Of a DNA stretch of 64,000 bases, positions 32,901 to 44,148 are shown in pieces. The notes under the pieces are model-generated. The model was given only the letters and a program-made list of their open reading frames with translations. It was not told the origin of the DNA and searched no databases. Position numbers and translations under genes: made by a program. The stretch is from assembly GCF_033115175.1 (NCBI RefSeq), contig NC_084834.1, positions 90,194,462 to 90,258,461 on the forward strand, read 5' to 3'. Source of the DNA: Lepus europaeus (taxonomy: Eukaryota; Chordata; Mammalia; Lagomorpha; Leporidae). The stretch's first letter is position 1, and the number at the start of each line of letters is the position of its first letter.

Positions 32901-35534
32901 CAACCATCTTGAAGAATGTTTAAAATGTCACAGAAAATTCAAACAGGAAGCTTTTGAACCTAATTAATCAGGAGTTTAAGAATTTTGCAAATTGCTAGTG
33001 CTCTTCTACACTCTACTGTTTAAGCAACATCATTAGCCCATTTCCAAAGGGAAAATCATTAAGCTTCTAGCATATTTCTAAATTTTTTTTGAGGAAATGA
33101 CCTTCAATGATTATTTACTGTTGATTCCAAAATTAGGTTCTTTACATCAAAACATCACTAACACACTGGCGTATGAATAGAAAGCCTAGATTCTAATCTC
33201 ATTTGTATGAAGTCTTCAAAATGCAGAAAACTGAAATAAAAGATGTTTACTTTTGAGTAAAAAAAGAAATTGAAATTCATTGGTTGACTGAGATAATCAA
33301 AGTCTGGCTGTAAAATCGAAATTAAAGTTTACTCAACTAGTCAATCAGGATTTGTTCGCAGAAACAGAAGCCGAAGCTGGCCGTTCCCTAAGTGTGACTT
33401 TACTTACAGGTTTCATACTTTTCTTACAAGGTGAGTACCTGCACTGAGTCAGGGTTAAATGAGAGATTTCATGTGGATGTCAATCACTTTGAAAATGGAA
33501 GAACATCTGACTGTAGCTAACGCTTGATTATTAAGGAAGCAGAGTACACTCCTACACTCATTCCCACACTTTCCTGCCTATATGCAGGGAGAGGCAGACA
33601 ATGGGTCTGGTCTTTCCACAATGGTCCTAAGAACTGACACTGGCTCTTTCTTAAGGGATGGGAGTGGATGTCTCCTTGGCCACCATTAGAGTTTGTTTAG
33701 TGGTCACCATTAGCTAAGTTTAGGGAACGTTTCCTTGTTCACCATTAGAAATGTGATGAAAGGTCATGCTACCAGCTGCAGGTTGTCCTCACAGCAAGGA
33801 CAGCACCCTGGGGAGTTAGCTTCTAGTCACCATTTCACTGCAAAGTCCGCAAATACAGATTTTTGATAGTATGCATTTTCCATAGAGTTTTTTAGTATTT
33901 CCTCCCATACATTTAAATTAGCTGAGATCTCAGATAAAATGTATGAATTTATCTCCCGTGTCCCTTCCACTGAAAATACTGACTTCATAGACAGCCGACT
34001 CATTCGAATTACCACAGATTTTTAAAGCACTGTTGGCCACAACCTATCATGGAAAAGGATCCTGACAGAACTTACAGAATGGCCATGTCCACGTGAAGAT
34101 GAGACCTTCCCCCTTTTTTTCCTTCACTGGTCCTAATGAAGGCAGGGAGCAGGAAAAGCATTCTAAGAACAAATAAACACCATCTAGCGGCATTATTTTT
34201 ACCTGAGAACTGCCAAGGTTGGGACAGGGCTTACCTTAAATATTCTTGCACACATTCTCAGTACCATGGCCCACAACAGCCAGGACTGGACTAGGCTGAA
34301 GTCAGAGTCTGGAACTCAATTCAGGTCTCTCCAGGACCCAAGCACTAGGTCCATCACCTGCTGCCTCCCAGGGTACACACTGCATGAAGCTGAATCAGAA
34401 AGAGAACCAGGACTCAAACCCAGCCAGACCAATATGGAATATGGTATTTTAAGCAGTGTCTTAACAGCTGCAAAAAATGCCCAACTCCAGTAATTTTTTT
34501 TTTGTTTTTTTTTTTAAAGATGTTTATTTATTTGAAAGTCAGAGTTATGGAGAAAAGGGAGGGACAGAGAGAGATCTTCCATCCACTGGCTCACTCCTCC
34601 ACATGGTGTCAAAGGCCATGGCTAGGCCAGGCCAAGGGCAGGAGCCAGGAACTTCTTCCAGGTCTTCCACCTGAGTAGAGGGCCCAAGCATTTGGGCCAC
34701 CTTCCACTGCATTTTCCAAGCCATTGGCAGGGAGCTGGACCAGAAGTGGAGCAGCTGGGACATGAACCAGTGCCCCTATGGGACAATGGTATTACAAGTG
34801 GTAGCTTTACCCACTACACAATGCTGACCCCCAGTGGGTTTATTAATCATTCAAATAAATGTTATAACTTTAAAATATACGGAAAACAGTTATAAGACAG
34901 AAGAAAATACTTCTGTGAATGCAAATTAAGATAGTGCATCTTCATTTTAAAATCTTATACACATAATAATAAAATTGGAATTTTCAATAAAAACAAAGAT
35001 TGTCATATGTAAGATACTTTAACTTTCATTGTACTAAGTTAAATTTTAAAATAAACCAATTGGGAGTACTAATCATTGATTTTTCTTCTCTTATAGTTAA
35101 TAACTTCTATTTTGAACCAACTTGGGGTAAGCTTCTATTTTTTATACCTTAATGAACTATACATTTATTAATGGGTTGAGTAAATACTTTTTTTTTATTT
35201 TCAGGGCCTTTTGGGGGTAAGATTTTATTTCCATGATTATACTGATAAAAGTAAGTGACACTCAATGCCAGAAAAGGTAAGGATAAATCTGAACTAGAAA
35301 AACACATGGCAGACTCAAACCAACTGATCTAGAACTCATGAGTCATAAACTCAATTCCCTCCATGATATTTAGATCAAAACTTCTGCAGATCTAAAAAGC
35401 ATTCTATTCATAACGCCCATTGTATTTCATAAAATTTAAATTGACAGAAATGTATGTAATATTAAGAAATCTCAAACAGTAAAACTTATGTTCATTTTAT
35501 TTTTATCTTATAGACAATTCAAAGTAAACAATAA
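25462..35534 (+). CDS. SCPPPQ1: Secretory calcium-binding phosphoprotein proline-glutamine rich 1, eight coding exons joined
   Basis: This is a small secreted SCPP-family protein, known in rodents from the junctional epithelium and maturation-stage ameloblasts, where it joins a specialised basal lamina with AMTN and ODAM. Exons 25462-25518, 27236-27268, 27355-27432, 29186-29224, 31752-31778, 35097-35126, 35205-35216 and 35514-35534 join to 98 codons and a stop. Every junction is phase 0, which is the SCPP family rule. A Met-Lys-Phe signal peptide (residues 1 to about 15) precedes a Pro-rich middle (residues 31-69, with PPQVPP, FPQIPFPP, PLPFP) and a short hydrophobic tail. It lies immediately 3' of SPARCL1 in the same orientation. 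A 5' non-coding exon is expected upstream but I could not place it. The last two exons are the least certain. Confidence 0.86.
26779..26972 (+). repeat. CSINE, strongly 5'-truncated
   Basis: Only the 3' 130 nt (agaagcacctggctcctggc onward), a (CT)n expansion and an A/T-rich tail remain, in a SCPPPQ1 intron. It has the duplicated gccggcc block. Confidence 0.93.
27236..27268 (+). CDS. SCPPPQ1: SCPPPQ1 second coding exon
   Basis: Thirty-three nucleotides encode LQQFGGSSSEQ between a tttacaag acceptor and a gtaaac donor. Ser-Ser-Ser-Glu holds a Ser-x-Glu motif, the phosphorylation site recognised by the secretory kinase FAM20C. Confidence 0.85.
27355..27432 (+). CDS. SCPPPQ1: SCPPPQ1 Pro-rich exon
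   Basis: Twenty-six codons begin RFTFYPPQVPPLFPQ and end PPSPPLPL. Acceptor ctctacag, donor gtaagc. The Pro-rich composition and short length give the protein its name. Confidence 0.92.
27433..29185. other. SCPPPQ1 intron, nothing firm
   Basis: No exon seen between the Pro-rich exon and the next one. A stretch near 27945-28020 (attcattcagctaatactta ttgaatg) looks L2-like; the rest is unassigned. Confidence 0.45.
29186..29224 (+). CDS. SCPPPQ1: SCPPPQ1 fourth coding exon
   Basis: Thirteen codons IPIPLPFPYDPNQ follow an acceptor whose pyrimidine tract is an uninterrupted run of 25 T at 29157-29181; the donor is gtaatt. Confidence 0.9.
29254..29997 (+). mobile_element. 5'-truncated L1 with doubled 3' UTR
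   Basis: The 17-bp duplication aaagattcccttaagaa at 29237-29253 and 29998-30014 bounds one insertion. It contains two consecutive 3'-UTR modules: the first to about 29628 ending in an A-run, then a linker (cctggtgttaaaatggaaat), then a second copy from about 29690 ending attaaataaaagttt and poly(A). Located between SCPPPQ1 coding exons 4 and 5. Confidence 0.9.
30027..30853 (+). mobile_element. L1 with 5' inversion (twin priming) and doubled 3' UTR
   Basis: 30027 to about 30478 is L1 3' UTR in reverse; from 30479 the element continues in forward orientation to its A-rich end. The breakpoints are nearly adjacent in L1 coordinates. The duplication aaagtatttaaatt at 30013-30026 and 30854-30867 brackets it. 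It has the same linker between 3'-UTR modules as its neighbour. Confidence 0.9.
31752..31778 (+). CDS. SCPPPQ1: SCPPPQ1 fifth coding exon
   Basis: Nine codons ALTPNDFIA lie between a ttattctag acceptor and a gtaaat donor, in phase 0. Confidence 0.82.
32005..32087 (+). pseudogene. 5S rRNA pseudogene
   Basis: The core atccgatctcagaagctaag followed by ctgggtccagactgattaga matches the internal control region of 5S rRNA (gatctcggaagctaagcagg...gttagtacttgg) with several changes. The 5' part is poorly conserved and the 3' end is missing, so it is not functional. Confidence 0.75.
32201..32526 (+). repeat. CSINE, young
   Basis: Head ggctggcgccgcggctcact; flanked by aaaattatcaaatcta and aaaattataaaatcta. 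Confidence 0.96.
32541..34257. other. SCPPPQ1 intron, no known exon
   Basis: Mostly unique AT-rich sequence. A candidate 21-nt exon-like segment at 33410-33430 is discussed in the findings. The phrase caccattag recurs three times at 33679-33750, from an unidentified repeat. Confidence 0.45.
34262..34490 (-). repeat. Old CSINE fragment
   Basis: A reversed C-repeat (ccaggacccaagcactaggt, accaggactcaaacc) lacking its tail side. Confidence 0.75.
34493..34833 (-). repeat. CSINE, diverged
   Basis: A reversed C-repeat from a T-rich tail at 34495 through gagggcccaagcatttgggc to cactacacaatgctgacccc. It lies beside another reversed copy. Confidence 0.92.
35097..35126 (+). CDS. SCPPPQ1: SCPPPQ1 sixth coding exon
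   Basis: Ten codons LITSILNQLG follow a tctcttatag acceptor; donor gtaagc, phase 0. Confidence 0.82.
35205..35216 (+). CDS. SCPPPQ1: SCPPPQ1 12-nt microexon
   Basis: Four codons GLLG lie between a strong pyrimidine-rich acceptor and a gtaaga donor, phase 0, only 78 bp after the previous exon. If the donor is not used, the frame reads on 13 further codons to a TGA and the gene would end here. Confidence 0.68.
35514..35534 (+). CDS. SCPPPQ1: SCPPPQ1 terminal coding exon
   Basis: After a tcttatag acceptor the frame reads TIQSKQ and TAA. The following 3' UTR has an ATTAAA at 35756-35761 that could serve as poly(A) signal. A last exon with only a few codons is common in SCPP genes. Confidence 0.68.
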   Translation, partial: TIQSKQ

Positions 35535-36854
35535 GAAAAATCTACTACTACTTGGTAATTACCAAGCTTGGATACAGCCTGGTCTCAAGCCAATGCCTCC
35601 CTCAGCACAAAAGCAGTAGTTTGCTGGGTAGAAAGGCTATGCACTTTGAGACTTCTACTTTGGCTGTCACCCAAGTTTGCTTTTATTTAAAAAACATACT
35701 CAAAAAGTGTAGACACTAAAAAGGTATTCCTTTTTAAAATAACTGAATCAATGTAATTAAAATAACACACAGTGTTATTAAATATTTTCAATCTAAATTT
35801 GGAAAAGAAATTGGATTTCCACCCAACAGTTTACCTTCTAACAAGTTTTACTGTACTTTGTAAGTATTTAGTCCTTCTTACAATTTGCAACAGGGTATCT
35901 CAGAGGCTGAGTAAGAGAAATTAAGCTCGATGTTGCTAACAACACAGTTGAATATTCTGTTTATCAGCATAACCAAATCACATTATTTTCTACTCCCAGC
36001 ACTCACAATTCTACCAACATTAATGAACTGGCAATTAGAAATAACCATAAAATGGGAAGTGTGAAGAAAGATTTATGATGAAAATATCTTCATATAATAA
36101 CTGTAGCCTGTATTGTCTATTTTGACAGAAATAATTCTCACAGTACTATGCCAGAAGTTACATAAAGGTTAGTAAAATCTCCAAATATCTTTATTATTAC
36201 ATCTTAAATATTTTTATCATAAGAGTTTTATCATCTCAGATTGTACCCACATCAGTAAATTAATAACATAATGATACTAAGTGTAAACAAGACCAATTTA
36301 ATTACAAATGCTTTCTTCAAGTGGTATCTTTTCAAAATCAGTTTATTTATTAGAACTCCAGTATTTTAGAATACCAACCAGTAGAAGTCTTCAGCACAAG
36401 AAAGCTTAGGCTAATATGCAAAAGTAGCCTCTAAAAGTCAATAGAATATCCAAGTTCCCTCCTTCACTAACAAATATTTAACTTTTTGGATCATTGTGAT
36501 CTTAAGTAAACTCATTAAGTACTTCTATTTTGACTCTGAAATGCTTCCAAAAGGTCAAGAATATCAGCTGGCAAAACAAACACCAAATGTAACCACTTAT
36601 CCTTAGGTGAAGATATTATCATAAAAAACTGGCCAAAATTATGTTAACAGTTTTGAAATGCTAGACAAATCAGTGTAGCCCTTAAATTTCACATCACAAA
36701 GCATAACTACAATATTACAGATAACATGACTAGTTATTGCCCAGGTAACATAACCTTCCAAGTTGCATACTTTAAAGTAACAAATCACAAAAGAGTCATG
36801 TCCTTAGCAGGGAATACAACAATACAAAAGAGAATAGATTTGGAATTAGGCAAA

Positions 36855-36975
36855 TCCTACTCTATTTTATTTTAGTGAATGAAATCTTGGATAACCTATC
36901 AATTTCCTATCTATAAAATGAGAATACCACCTAATTTTCACAGGACTGTTGTGAGGATTAAATTATATAATATAA
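36855..36975 (+). repeat. MIR SINE
   Basis: The block cctatctataaaatgagaat followed by ggactgttgtgaggattaaa is the conserved MIR 3' half; the A/T-rich end abuts a CSINE insertion. Confidence 0.75.
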
Positions 36976-36983
36976 ATATTCAG

Positions 36984-37315
36984 GGGCTGATGCTGTGGTG
37001 TAGTGGGTAAAGCCGCTGCCTGCAGTGCTAGCATCCCATTTGGGCACTGATTCAAGTCCTGGCTGCTCCACTTCCGATCCAGCTCTCTGCTATGGCCTGG
37101 GAAAGCAGTGGAAGATGGCCCAAGTCCTTGGGTCCCTTCACCCGTGTGGGAGACCTGAAAGAAGCTCCTGGCTCTTGGCTTCGGATCGGCGCAGCTCCAG
37201 CCATTGCGGCCAACTGGAGAGTGAACCAGCGGATGGAAGACCTCTCTCTCTCTGCCTCTTCTTTTCTTTCTGTGTAACTCTGACTTTCAAATAAATAAAC
37301 AAATCTTTTAAAAAA
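36984..37315 (+). repeat. CSINE, full length
   Basis: Head gggctgatgctgtggtgtag; aaatattcag flanks it on both sides (about 36974 and 37313). Confidence 0.95.
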
Positions 37316-37620
37316 TATTCAGTAAATTTATTATTACTACTTATTTTACTAAATGCATCTAAAAGAAAAAAGATATCCCTTATACCAAAAACCTAAGATG
37401 GATATGAAAGGAATATTACCTAGTGATATAGGAGCAGATATTCCCTAAGGAATTTCTTTAACATTTTAATCTGATTTACCTCTGTTCTAGATGGTGCTGA
37501 ATATTTACAATTATCAGATTATCTGCTTCCATCTACAGCGGATAGTAGCTTTTAATCATTTTTCATACTTTCTAAATGTTCCAGTGTAAATTCCAAAACA
37601 GCACAAAGAATTTATTCAGA

Positions 37621-37935
37621 GGGGCTGGTGCTGTGGCGCAGCAGGTTAAACCACTTGCAACATCAACATCCCACATCAGAGTGCTGGTTCAAGTTCTAAT
37701 CACTCCACTTCCAACCCAGTTTCCTGCCAATGCACCTAGGAAGATAATGGAGGATGGCTCAAGAACCTGAACCCCAGCTACCGATTTGGGAGACCAGAAT
37801 GGAGTTCTGACTTTTGGCTTCAGCCTTGTCCAGACCTGACTGTTGTGGCTTTGGGGGAGTAAACAGTAGATGGAAAATCTCTCGCTCCTTCCTTCTCTGT
37901 CACTCTTTCAAATAAATCTTACAACAATTTACACA
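37621..37935 (+). repeat. CSINE, diverged
   Basis: Head ggggctggtgctgtggcgca, diverged middle (gatggctcaagaacctgaac) and tail aaataaatctta. Confidence 0.9.
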
Positions 37936-38943
37936 GACCATGTGCTTTAGGCACACTTTCAATGTCTTTTTCAGAGAATTGCTTAATCTTTCTGAAGAGC
38001 TTTTCTAAGTGGCTTCAGTTGTGGAGAATTCTACTCAATGTCAGGAAAAAGCATTTTCTCCTGCCAAACTGTAAACATAGAAGCCGACACTCTCAAGCTG
38101 GGAGAAGTTCATCCGGCCTGACACCCAATCAGCAGGCCATGCTTGTCAAGTGTAAGTCCCTTATTTTATGCCTTTGAGACCAAGATTTTAAGGACTTTTT
38201 AAAAATTAATACCACACATAAGCCTTATTAATTCTCCCAGAGAGGTTCAAAGCATACTGAAATCACAGTCCAATGTTTCTCAGCAAGACTTACATTCACA
38301 AAGAAGGTAGAAAAGGCCTCCTTTATTTCAGTTCAAGCATATTAACCAAAAAGTTTTTATGTTAAATTTTAAAATAAATAAATAAACCTATTTTTGTTTT
38401 ATCTTAGGCCCACTTCTGTCCTCTAGCTACAAAGTAGCAAGCTTCAACTATCTGAAGAAGACTCCCACGATTCTATTCCCTAAACTTCCTCTACTTCATA
38501 TGTCCCATCTGTAATCAGACTGGAATAAAGATGAAACAATGACAGTCCCTACTTCAAGCTGACAAGAATTAGTATCAAGGAACTTCCTAATGAATACCCT
38601 TAGCCACAATGTGTGTCCACCAAGAAGACAAAGGGTTAGTTTTCTCTCCTCGTCTGGCTTCCAAGTGATCTTGTTCCTTTTCTCTGGGATTTATAGTAAC
38701 CACATGTCTCTCAAAAACTAACTTTAAGCCTTACCATTTTCTTCCTAACAAAAAAACACTAACCCACAAACACCTCCATCTCTCCCTGCTAGATTTTAAT
38801 TCCTTTCTGAATATTTAAATTGATTTATAAATACAGTAGAGTAGAATGAAATCAACAGAATTAACTATTAATTTCTTAGACATATTTTTAAATTAAGATT
38901 TACTAAAAATGAGAATATGAGCTCTTGTTTGTTGATCTTGACC

Positions 38944-39389
38944 TTTATTGACCTTTATTTATTCAGAGTAACTGAAATTTTTCATAAAACTGATGACTAC
39001 AGGCAAGCATACAGCAAGTTTTTGCTTTTGAAATGAATTTCAGTATAAGATCATGCAAAGCAAAATGTGAAACAAATAATTTAAAGAAAAACCAGACTGA
39101 CACTAAATTACACATTCAGTGGTGGTACTGCTCCTGTAGGAGCTTGATGTGATGGGAATATTATAGGCCTCAGATCAGTGGGAGAAAGAACAAGCAAACA
39201 AGAACCACAGGGAAAGCAGTAGGTATGGCTGAAATGGAATTTATTCTGATTAGGATTCAGAATAAAGTTGTGAAAGTGCATAGGCCAAGCAGGCTACCTT
39301 GTGCAGTTCCCTGGTCTGAGTTCTGTGCCAGTGCCTCCGTCTTAGTGTGTGCTCCGTGGTTGGCCTCTGGCACACAAACAGGCCACCAG
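38944..39389 (-). other. NUDT9: NUDT9 3' UTR with candidate poly(A) signals
   Basis: Downstream of the stop on the minus strand, AATAAA occurs at 39245-39240 and again at 38959-38954 and 38949-38944. The distal pair gives a 3' UTR of roughly 430-450 nt. Which site is used cannot be told from sequence. Confidence 0.6.
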
Positions 39390-39568
39390 CTATGACCCAT
39401 GACAGCCAGCTTCAGACTCCTCACTCCAGTGTGCATCTCGTTTCTCTGCCACAAGTTTGATGAATTGAGAGTGACTGGCATAAAGCTCCAGTTTATCGCT
39501 GATGTCCACCCATTTCACTTTTCCAGCATCATCTCCAGCTTCTAGGGTAATATTGTCCATTATCTCAC
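39390..39568 (-). CDS. NUDT9: NUDT9 last coding exon
   Basis: The exon completes the Gly codon and encodes [20 protein letters not shown], then the C-terminal helix ([15 protein letters not shown]), ending GCHGS and TAG at 39392-39390. The final residues differ slightly from the human ending. Confidence 0.96.
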
Positions 39569-42500
39569 CTGATTACCAAAGAAAAACCAACACTAAGAAA
39601 AAGGAATTCATTTATTCATTTCTTTTTTCAGCATAATTATGTTATCTTCAAGTATTTTTACTAAAACTAATCTTAAATTATCACTGTATTGGGTGACAAA
39701 GTGAATTACAAACTAAAATATTCCAAAATGTCCAAAGTTCTACCAAGTTCCTAAATTTTATGTAGATATACCAGTAAGAGTTTCTTTTTAAAAAGAATAC
39801 TATCCTTTAAAAAATTATGAGTATGAAATTTTATACCAAAATAAATCTCAAAAGGGTTACAGACCTAAATGTAAAAAAAGAAGAAATAACTGGTGACTCC
39901 TTTTATAGCTTTAAAGTAAGTGGACTTTTCTATGCATGATACCAAATTAGAAACCAACAAAAAATATTTATATGTAAAATATTTCTAGGGGCCGGCACTG
40001 TGGCACAGTGGGTTAAAACCCCAGCCTGCAGCACCGGCATCCCGTATGGGTGCCAGTTCGAGTCCTGGCTGCTCCTCTTCTGATCCAGCTCTCTGCTATG
40101 GCCTGGGAAAGCAACAGAAGATGGCCCAAGTCCTTGGGTCCCTGCACCCACATGGGAGATGCGGAAGAAGCTCCTGGCTCCTGGCTTCCGATCATCTCAG
40201 CTCTGGCCATTGCAGTCACTTGGGGAGTAAACCAACAGAATGGAAGACCTCTCTCTCTCTGGCTCTACCTCTCTCTCTGTAACTCTTTCATATAAATAAA
40301 ATAAATCTTATAAAAAATATTTCTAGCTATAATTATAAAAATTAAAAATAAGTACTCTCCATCACAATACAGGATGTAAACAGTACATTTTTATATGAAA
40401 ATTTGGCAATGTTTGGCCGGCGCTGTGGCTTAACAGGCTAATCCTTCGCCTTGCGGTGCAGGCACACCGGGTTCTAGTCCTGGTTGGGGCGCCGGATTCT
40501 ATCCCGGTTGCCCCTCTTCCAGGCCAGCTCTCTGCTATGGCCTGGGAAGGCAGTGGGGGATGGCCCAAGTCCTTGGGCCCTGCACCTGCATGGGAGACCA
40601 GGAGAAGCACCTGGCTCCTGCCTTCGGATCAGCATGATACGCCGGCCGCGGCGGCCATTGGAGCGTGAACCAACGGCAAAAAGGAAGACCTTTCTCTCTG
40701 TCTCTCTCTCACTGTCCACTCTGCCTGTCAAAAAAAAAAAAAAAAAAACTAATCCTTGGGCCTGCGCTGTGGCTCACTTGGTTAATCCTCCGCCTGCAGA
40801 GCCGGCATCCCATATGAGCACTGGGTTCTAGTCCCGGCTGCTCTTCTTCCAGTACAGCTCTCTGCTGTGGCCCGGGACGGTAGTGGAGGATGGCCCAAGT
40901 GCTTGGGTGCCTGCACCTGCATGGGAGACCAGGAAGAAACACCTGGCTCCTGGCTTTGGATTGGCGCTGTGCCAGCCGTAACAGCCATTTGGGGAGTGAA
41001 CAAATCGAAGGAAGACCTTTCTCTCTGTCTCTCTCACTGTCTATAACTCTATCTGTCAAAAAAAAAAAAAAAGAACTAATCCTTTAGCATACAAGTTTCT
41101 AAATGTCACTGCTAAAATGGTTCCTCTTTGTGTACTCTCATTATAACTACAACCACCAACCATCAATAGAGAAAAAGAATTAACTTTAGGGGCCAGCATT
41201 TTGTGACAGCACATCCCATGTGAGCTCTAGTTCATGTCCCAGCTGCTCCACGTTCAATTCAACTCCCTGCTAATGGACCAGGAAAAGCAGCGGAGGATGG
41301 CCAAAGTGTCTGGGCTCCTACCACCCACAAGAGAGACCCGGATGAAGCTCCTGGATCATGGCTTTGGCCTGGGCCAGCACTGGCTGTTGTGGCCATCTGG
41401 GAAGTGAACCAGAAAATGGAAGATCTCTCTCTTGGTATCTCCCTCTCTCTCTGTAACCCTAACTTTCAAATAAACAAATAAATCTTTTTGAAAAAAGTAT
41501 ACTTTGGTCCAAAAGTTAAATTGAAGTTCTCATTATTATCTAAAGAAAAGCTTCCTCTAACATCATGTTCTTTATCAGAACTAGTAATATCTGAAAGGTT
41601 TTTACTCCCAGTTCTGGTTACCTAATAAACTATACAAAACAAAATTTCTAAATAGTTTAAAGAGGTATGGTCTGACATGCAAACAGTTTGGATGTTACCA
41701 CTCCCATTATCACAAGAAAAAAAGCTGAACAAAATGAAAATCAACAACTCTTCTTAGATGCATAAAAGAATTGAAGTCACAGTGTACTCTGACACCCCAA
41801 AAACTGGAGAGACAGGAAAATAATGGGCAATCACAAATGACCGGTAACAGAAGCCCACCACTGAAGCCAGCAAAACTGTTGAAAAAACTTAAAGGATAAC
41901 TGACTAATTGCTGGCAACTAATCTGTGAACTAACATGAGAGATAACATATCCTGGAAGCCCAGTCTTAGCGCTGGGGTGGAAGAACATAACTGTGACTTT
42001 TGCTTGCAGGAATGTTACCAGGTTTTCTGGGCGAAGACTGGAGAAAAATTCCCTCTCACTTCCACCATGGATAGGGGAAAAGCAACCATTTTTGAAATAT
42101 GTCCACAGCCTACTGCCCTCAGGAAAAAGTACTTTACCAAGACCTACCATACTAAGGAAAGGAAAATACCCAATTCCAGCTCTGTCTGTCTTCCTGTGTC
42201 ACGTAAGGATGGTAAGAGGAGGAGTGGAAGCTGAGAAGCAGTTGTGACGGTGAGAGCGCAGGAGCAGAGGCTCACTAAAAGACTGAGAGAACCTCAGACT
42301 TTTCCTGTGAGTCCCCTGAATTCATGCCTAGCTTTCAAAAAACACTAGAAGGGGCCAGCATTGTAATGTAGCAGGTAAAGCCACTGCCTGCAGTGCTGGC
42401 ATCCCATATGGGTGCCAGTTCGAGTCCCGGCTGCTCCACTTCCAGTCCAGCTATCCGCTATGGCCTGGGAAAGCAGTAGAAGATGGCCCAAGTCCTTGGG

Positions 42501-43758
42501 CCCCTGTACCCACGTGGGAGACCCGGAGGAAGCTCCTGGCTCCTGGCTTCAGATAAGCCCAGCTCCAGCCGTTGTGGCCAATTGGAGAATGAACCAGCAG
42601 ATGGAAGACCTCTCTCTCTCTCTCTGCCTCTCCTTCTCTCTCTGTGTAACTCTGACTTTCAAATAAATGATAAATAAATCCTTAAAAAAAATAAACACTA
42701 GAAGGCATGCTAAAAGTCCAAAATAGCCTAAAGAGACAAAGTAAGCCTTAGAACCAAACTTAGATATGACAGAAATTTGGGAATTATTAGGATATTTATT
42801 ATTTTTTTAAGCGCTCTAGGCTTTTTTATTTATTTATTTATTTATTTATTTATGCAGAGTGGACAGTGAGAGAGAGAGAGACAGAGAGAAAGGTCTTCCT
42901 TTTTGCCGTTGGTTCACCCTCCAATGGCCGCCGCGGCCGGCTCATCGCGCTGATCCGAAGGCAGGAGCCAGGTGCTTCTTCCTGGTCTCCCATGCGGGTG
43001 CAGGGCCCAAGGACTTGGGCCATCCTCCACTGCCTTCCCGGGCCACAGCAGAGAGCTGGCCTGGAAGAGGGGCAACCAGGATAGAATCCGGCGCCCCAAC
43101 CAGGACTAGAACCCGGTGTGTCGGCGCCGCAAGGCAGAGGATTAGCCTGTTAAGCCACGGCGCTGGCCAGGATATTTATTTTAAAATTTAAAGAGAAAAA
43201 GGGAGAATGAAAATAATGAACCCATAACCTATACAAGTATAATCAATCTGAAGAATCAGTCATTGTTTTTAACCCCAAAAATAAAGTTAATAAATTTATC
43301 TGAACTTAAGTTGTACAGACCTTCTTCTAAGCTGCACTTGAGTATTTCTTCAGAATTCTCAATACCACAAGGATAATTCTTTTACTCTCTTGATTATAAC
43401 GGTTGTATAGAATAAATGGAAATAGCACTGGGAGTTACCCCAGGCTCAACAAGAAAAGGTAGAGAATGGGGATGGATTGTAGCACAGTGGGTAAACCTAC
43501 AACAAAAGCATCCCATTTGTGCGGCAGTTCAAGCCTCAGCTGCCCCACTTACAATCCCGCTCCCTGCTAATGGTGTGAGAAAAGCAGCAACAGATGGCCA
43601 AGTGCTTAGGCCCCTGCACCCACATGGGAGACCCAGAAGTTTCTGACTCCTGGCTTTGGTTTGGCTCAATCCCGGCCATTGCAATCATCTTGGAGGTGAG
43701 CCAAAACATAGAAGATCTCTTTGTCTCACCTTCTCTCCCTCCAACTCTGACTTTCAAA

Positions 43759-43790
<32 letters not shown>

Positions 43791-44114
43791 GAATTCAGAG
43801 AATATTGATCATCTACTTTTAGTCCATTTTACAAGTGAAAAAAACTGACTCCAAGAGGACAAGTGATTTGCACAAGGTCACACAGCTCTGAAGAGCCATG
43901 AGTACAACATTCAGTTCACTGACAAGGCCCTCACTTCATTATGCTACAGACAGAAACAAATATTTAAACTGTCATCTAATTTATTAACAAAATGTTATAT
44001 TTCAAGGGACATACTTATATTCAATGTTTAAAGATCCCAATCGCCCTTAAGGCATTCAGATCCGGCTGAAAAGCCCATGAGAGTATTTCAGGCATGGAAA
44101 GCCAAGACACTCTG

Positions 44115-44148
<34 letters not shown>

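Larger units (their letters stand above)
35790..38943. other. Convergent spacer between SCPPPQ1 and NUDT9
   Basis: About 3.1 kb between the two gene ends. Apart from two CSINEs and a MIR I find no gene. The segment near 38080-38160 is less AT-rich than its surroundings but is unrecognised. Confidence 0.5.

Noticed and set aside
41710..42150. 146-codon minus-strand frame as a NUDT9-region gene
   Set aside because: No start context, splice support or recognisable domain; it overlaps two plus-strand frames of similar size in likely repeat DNA.
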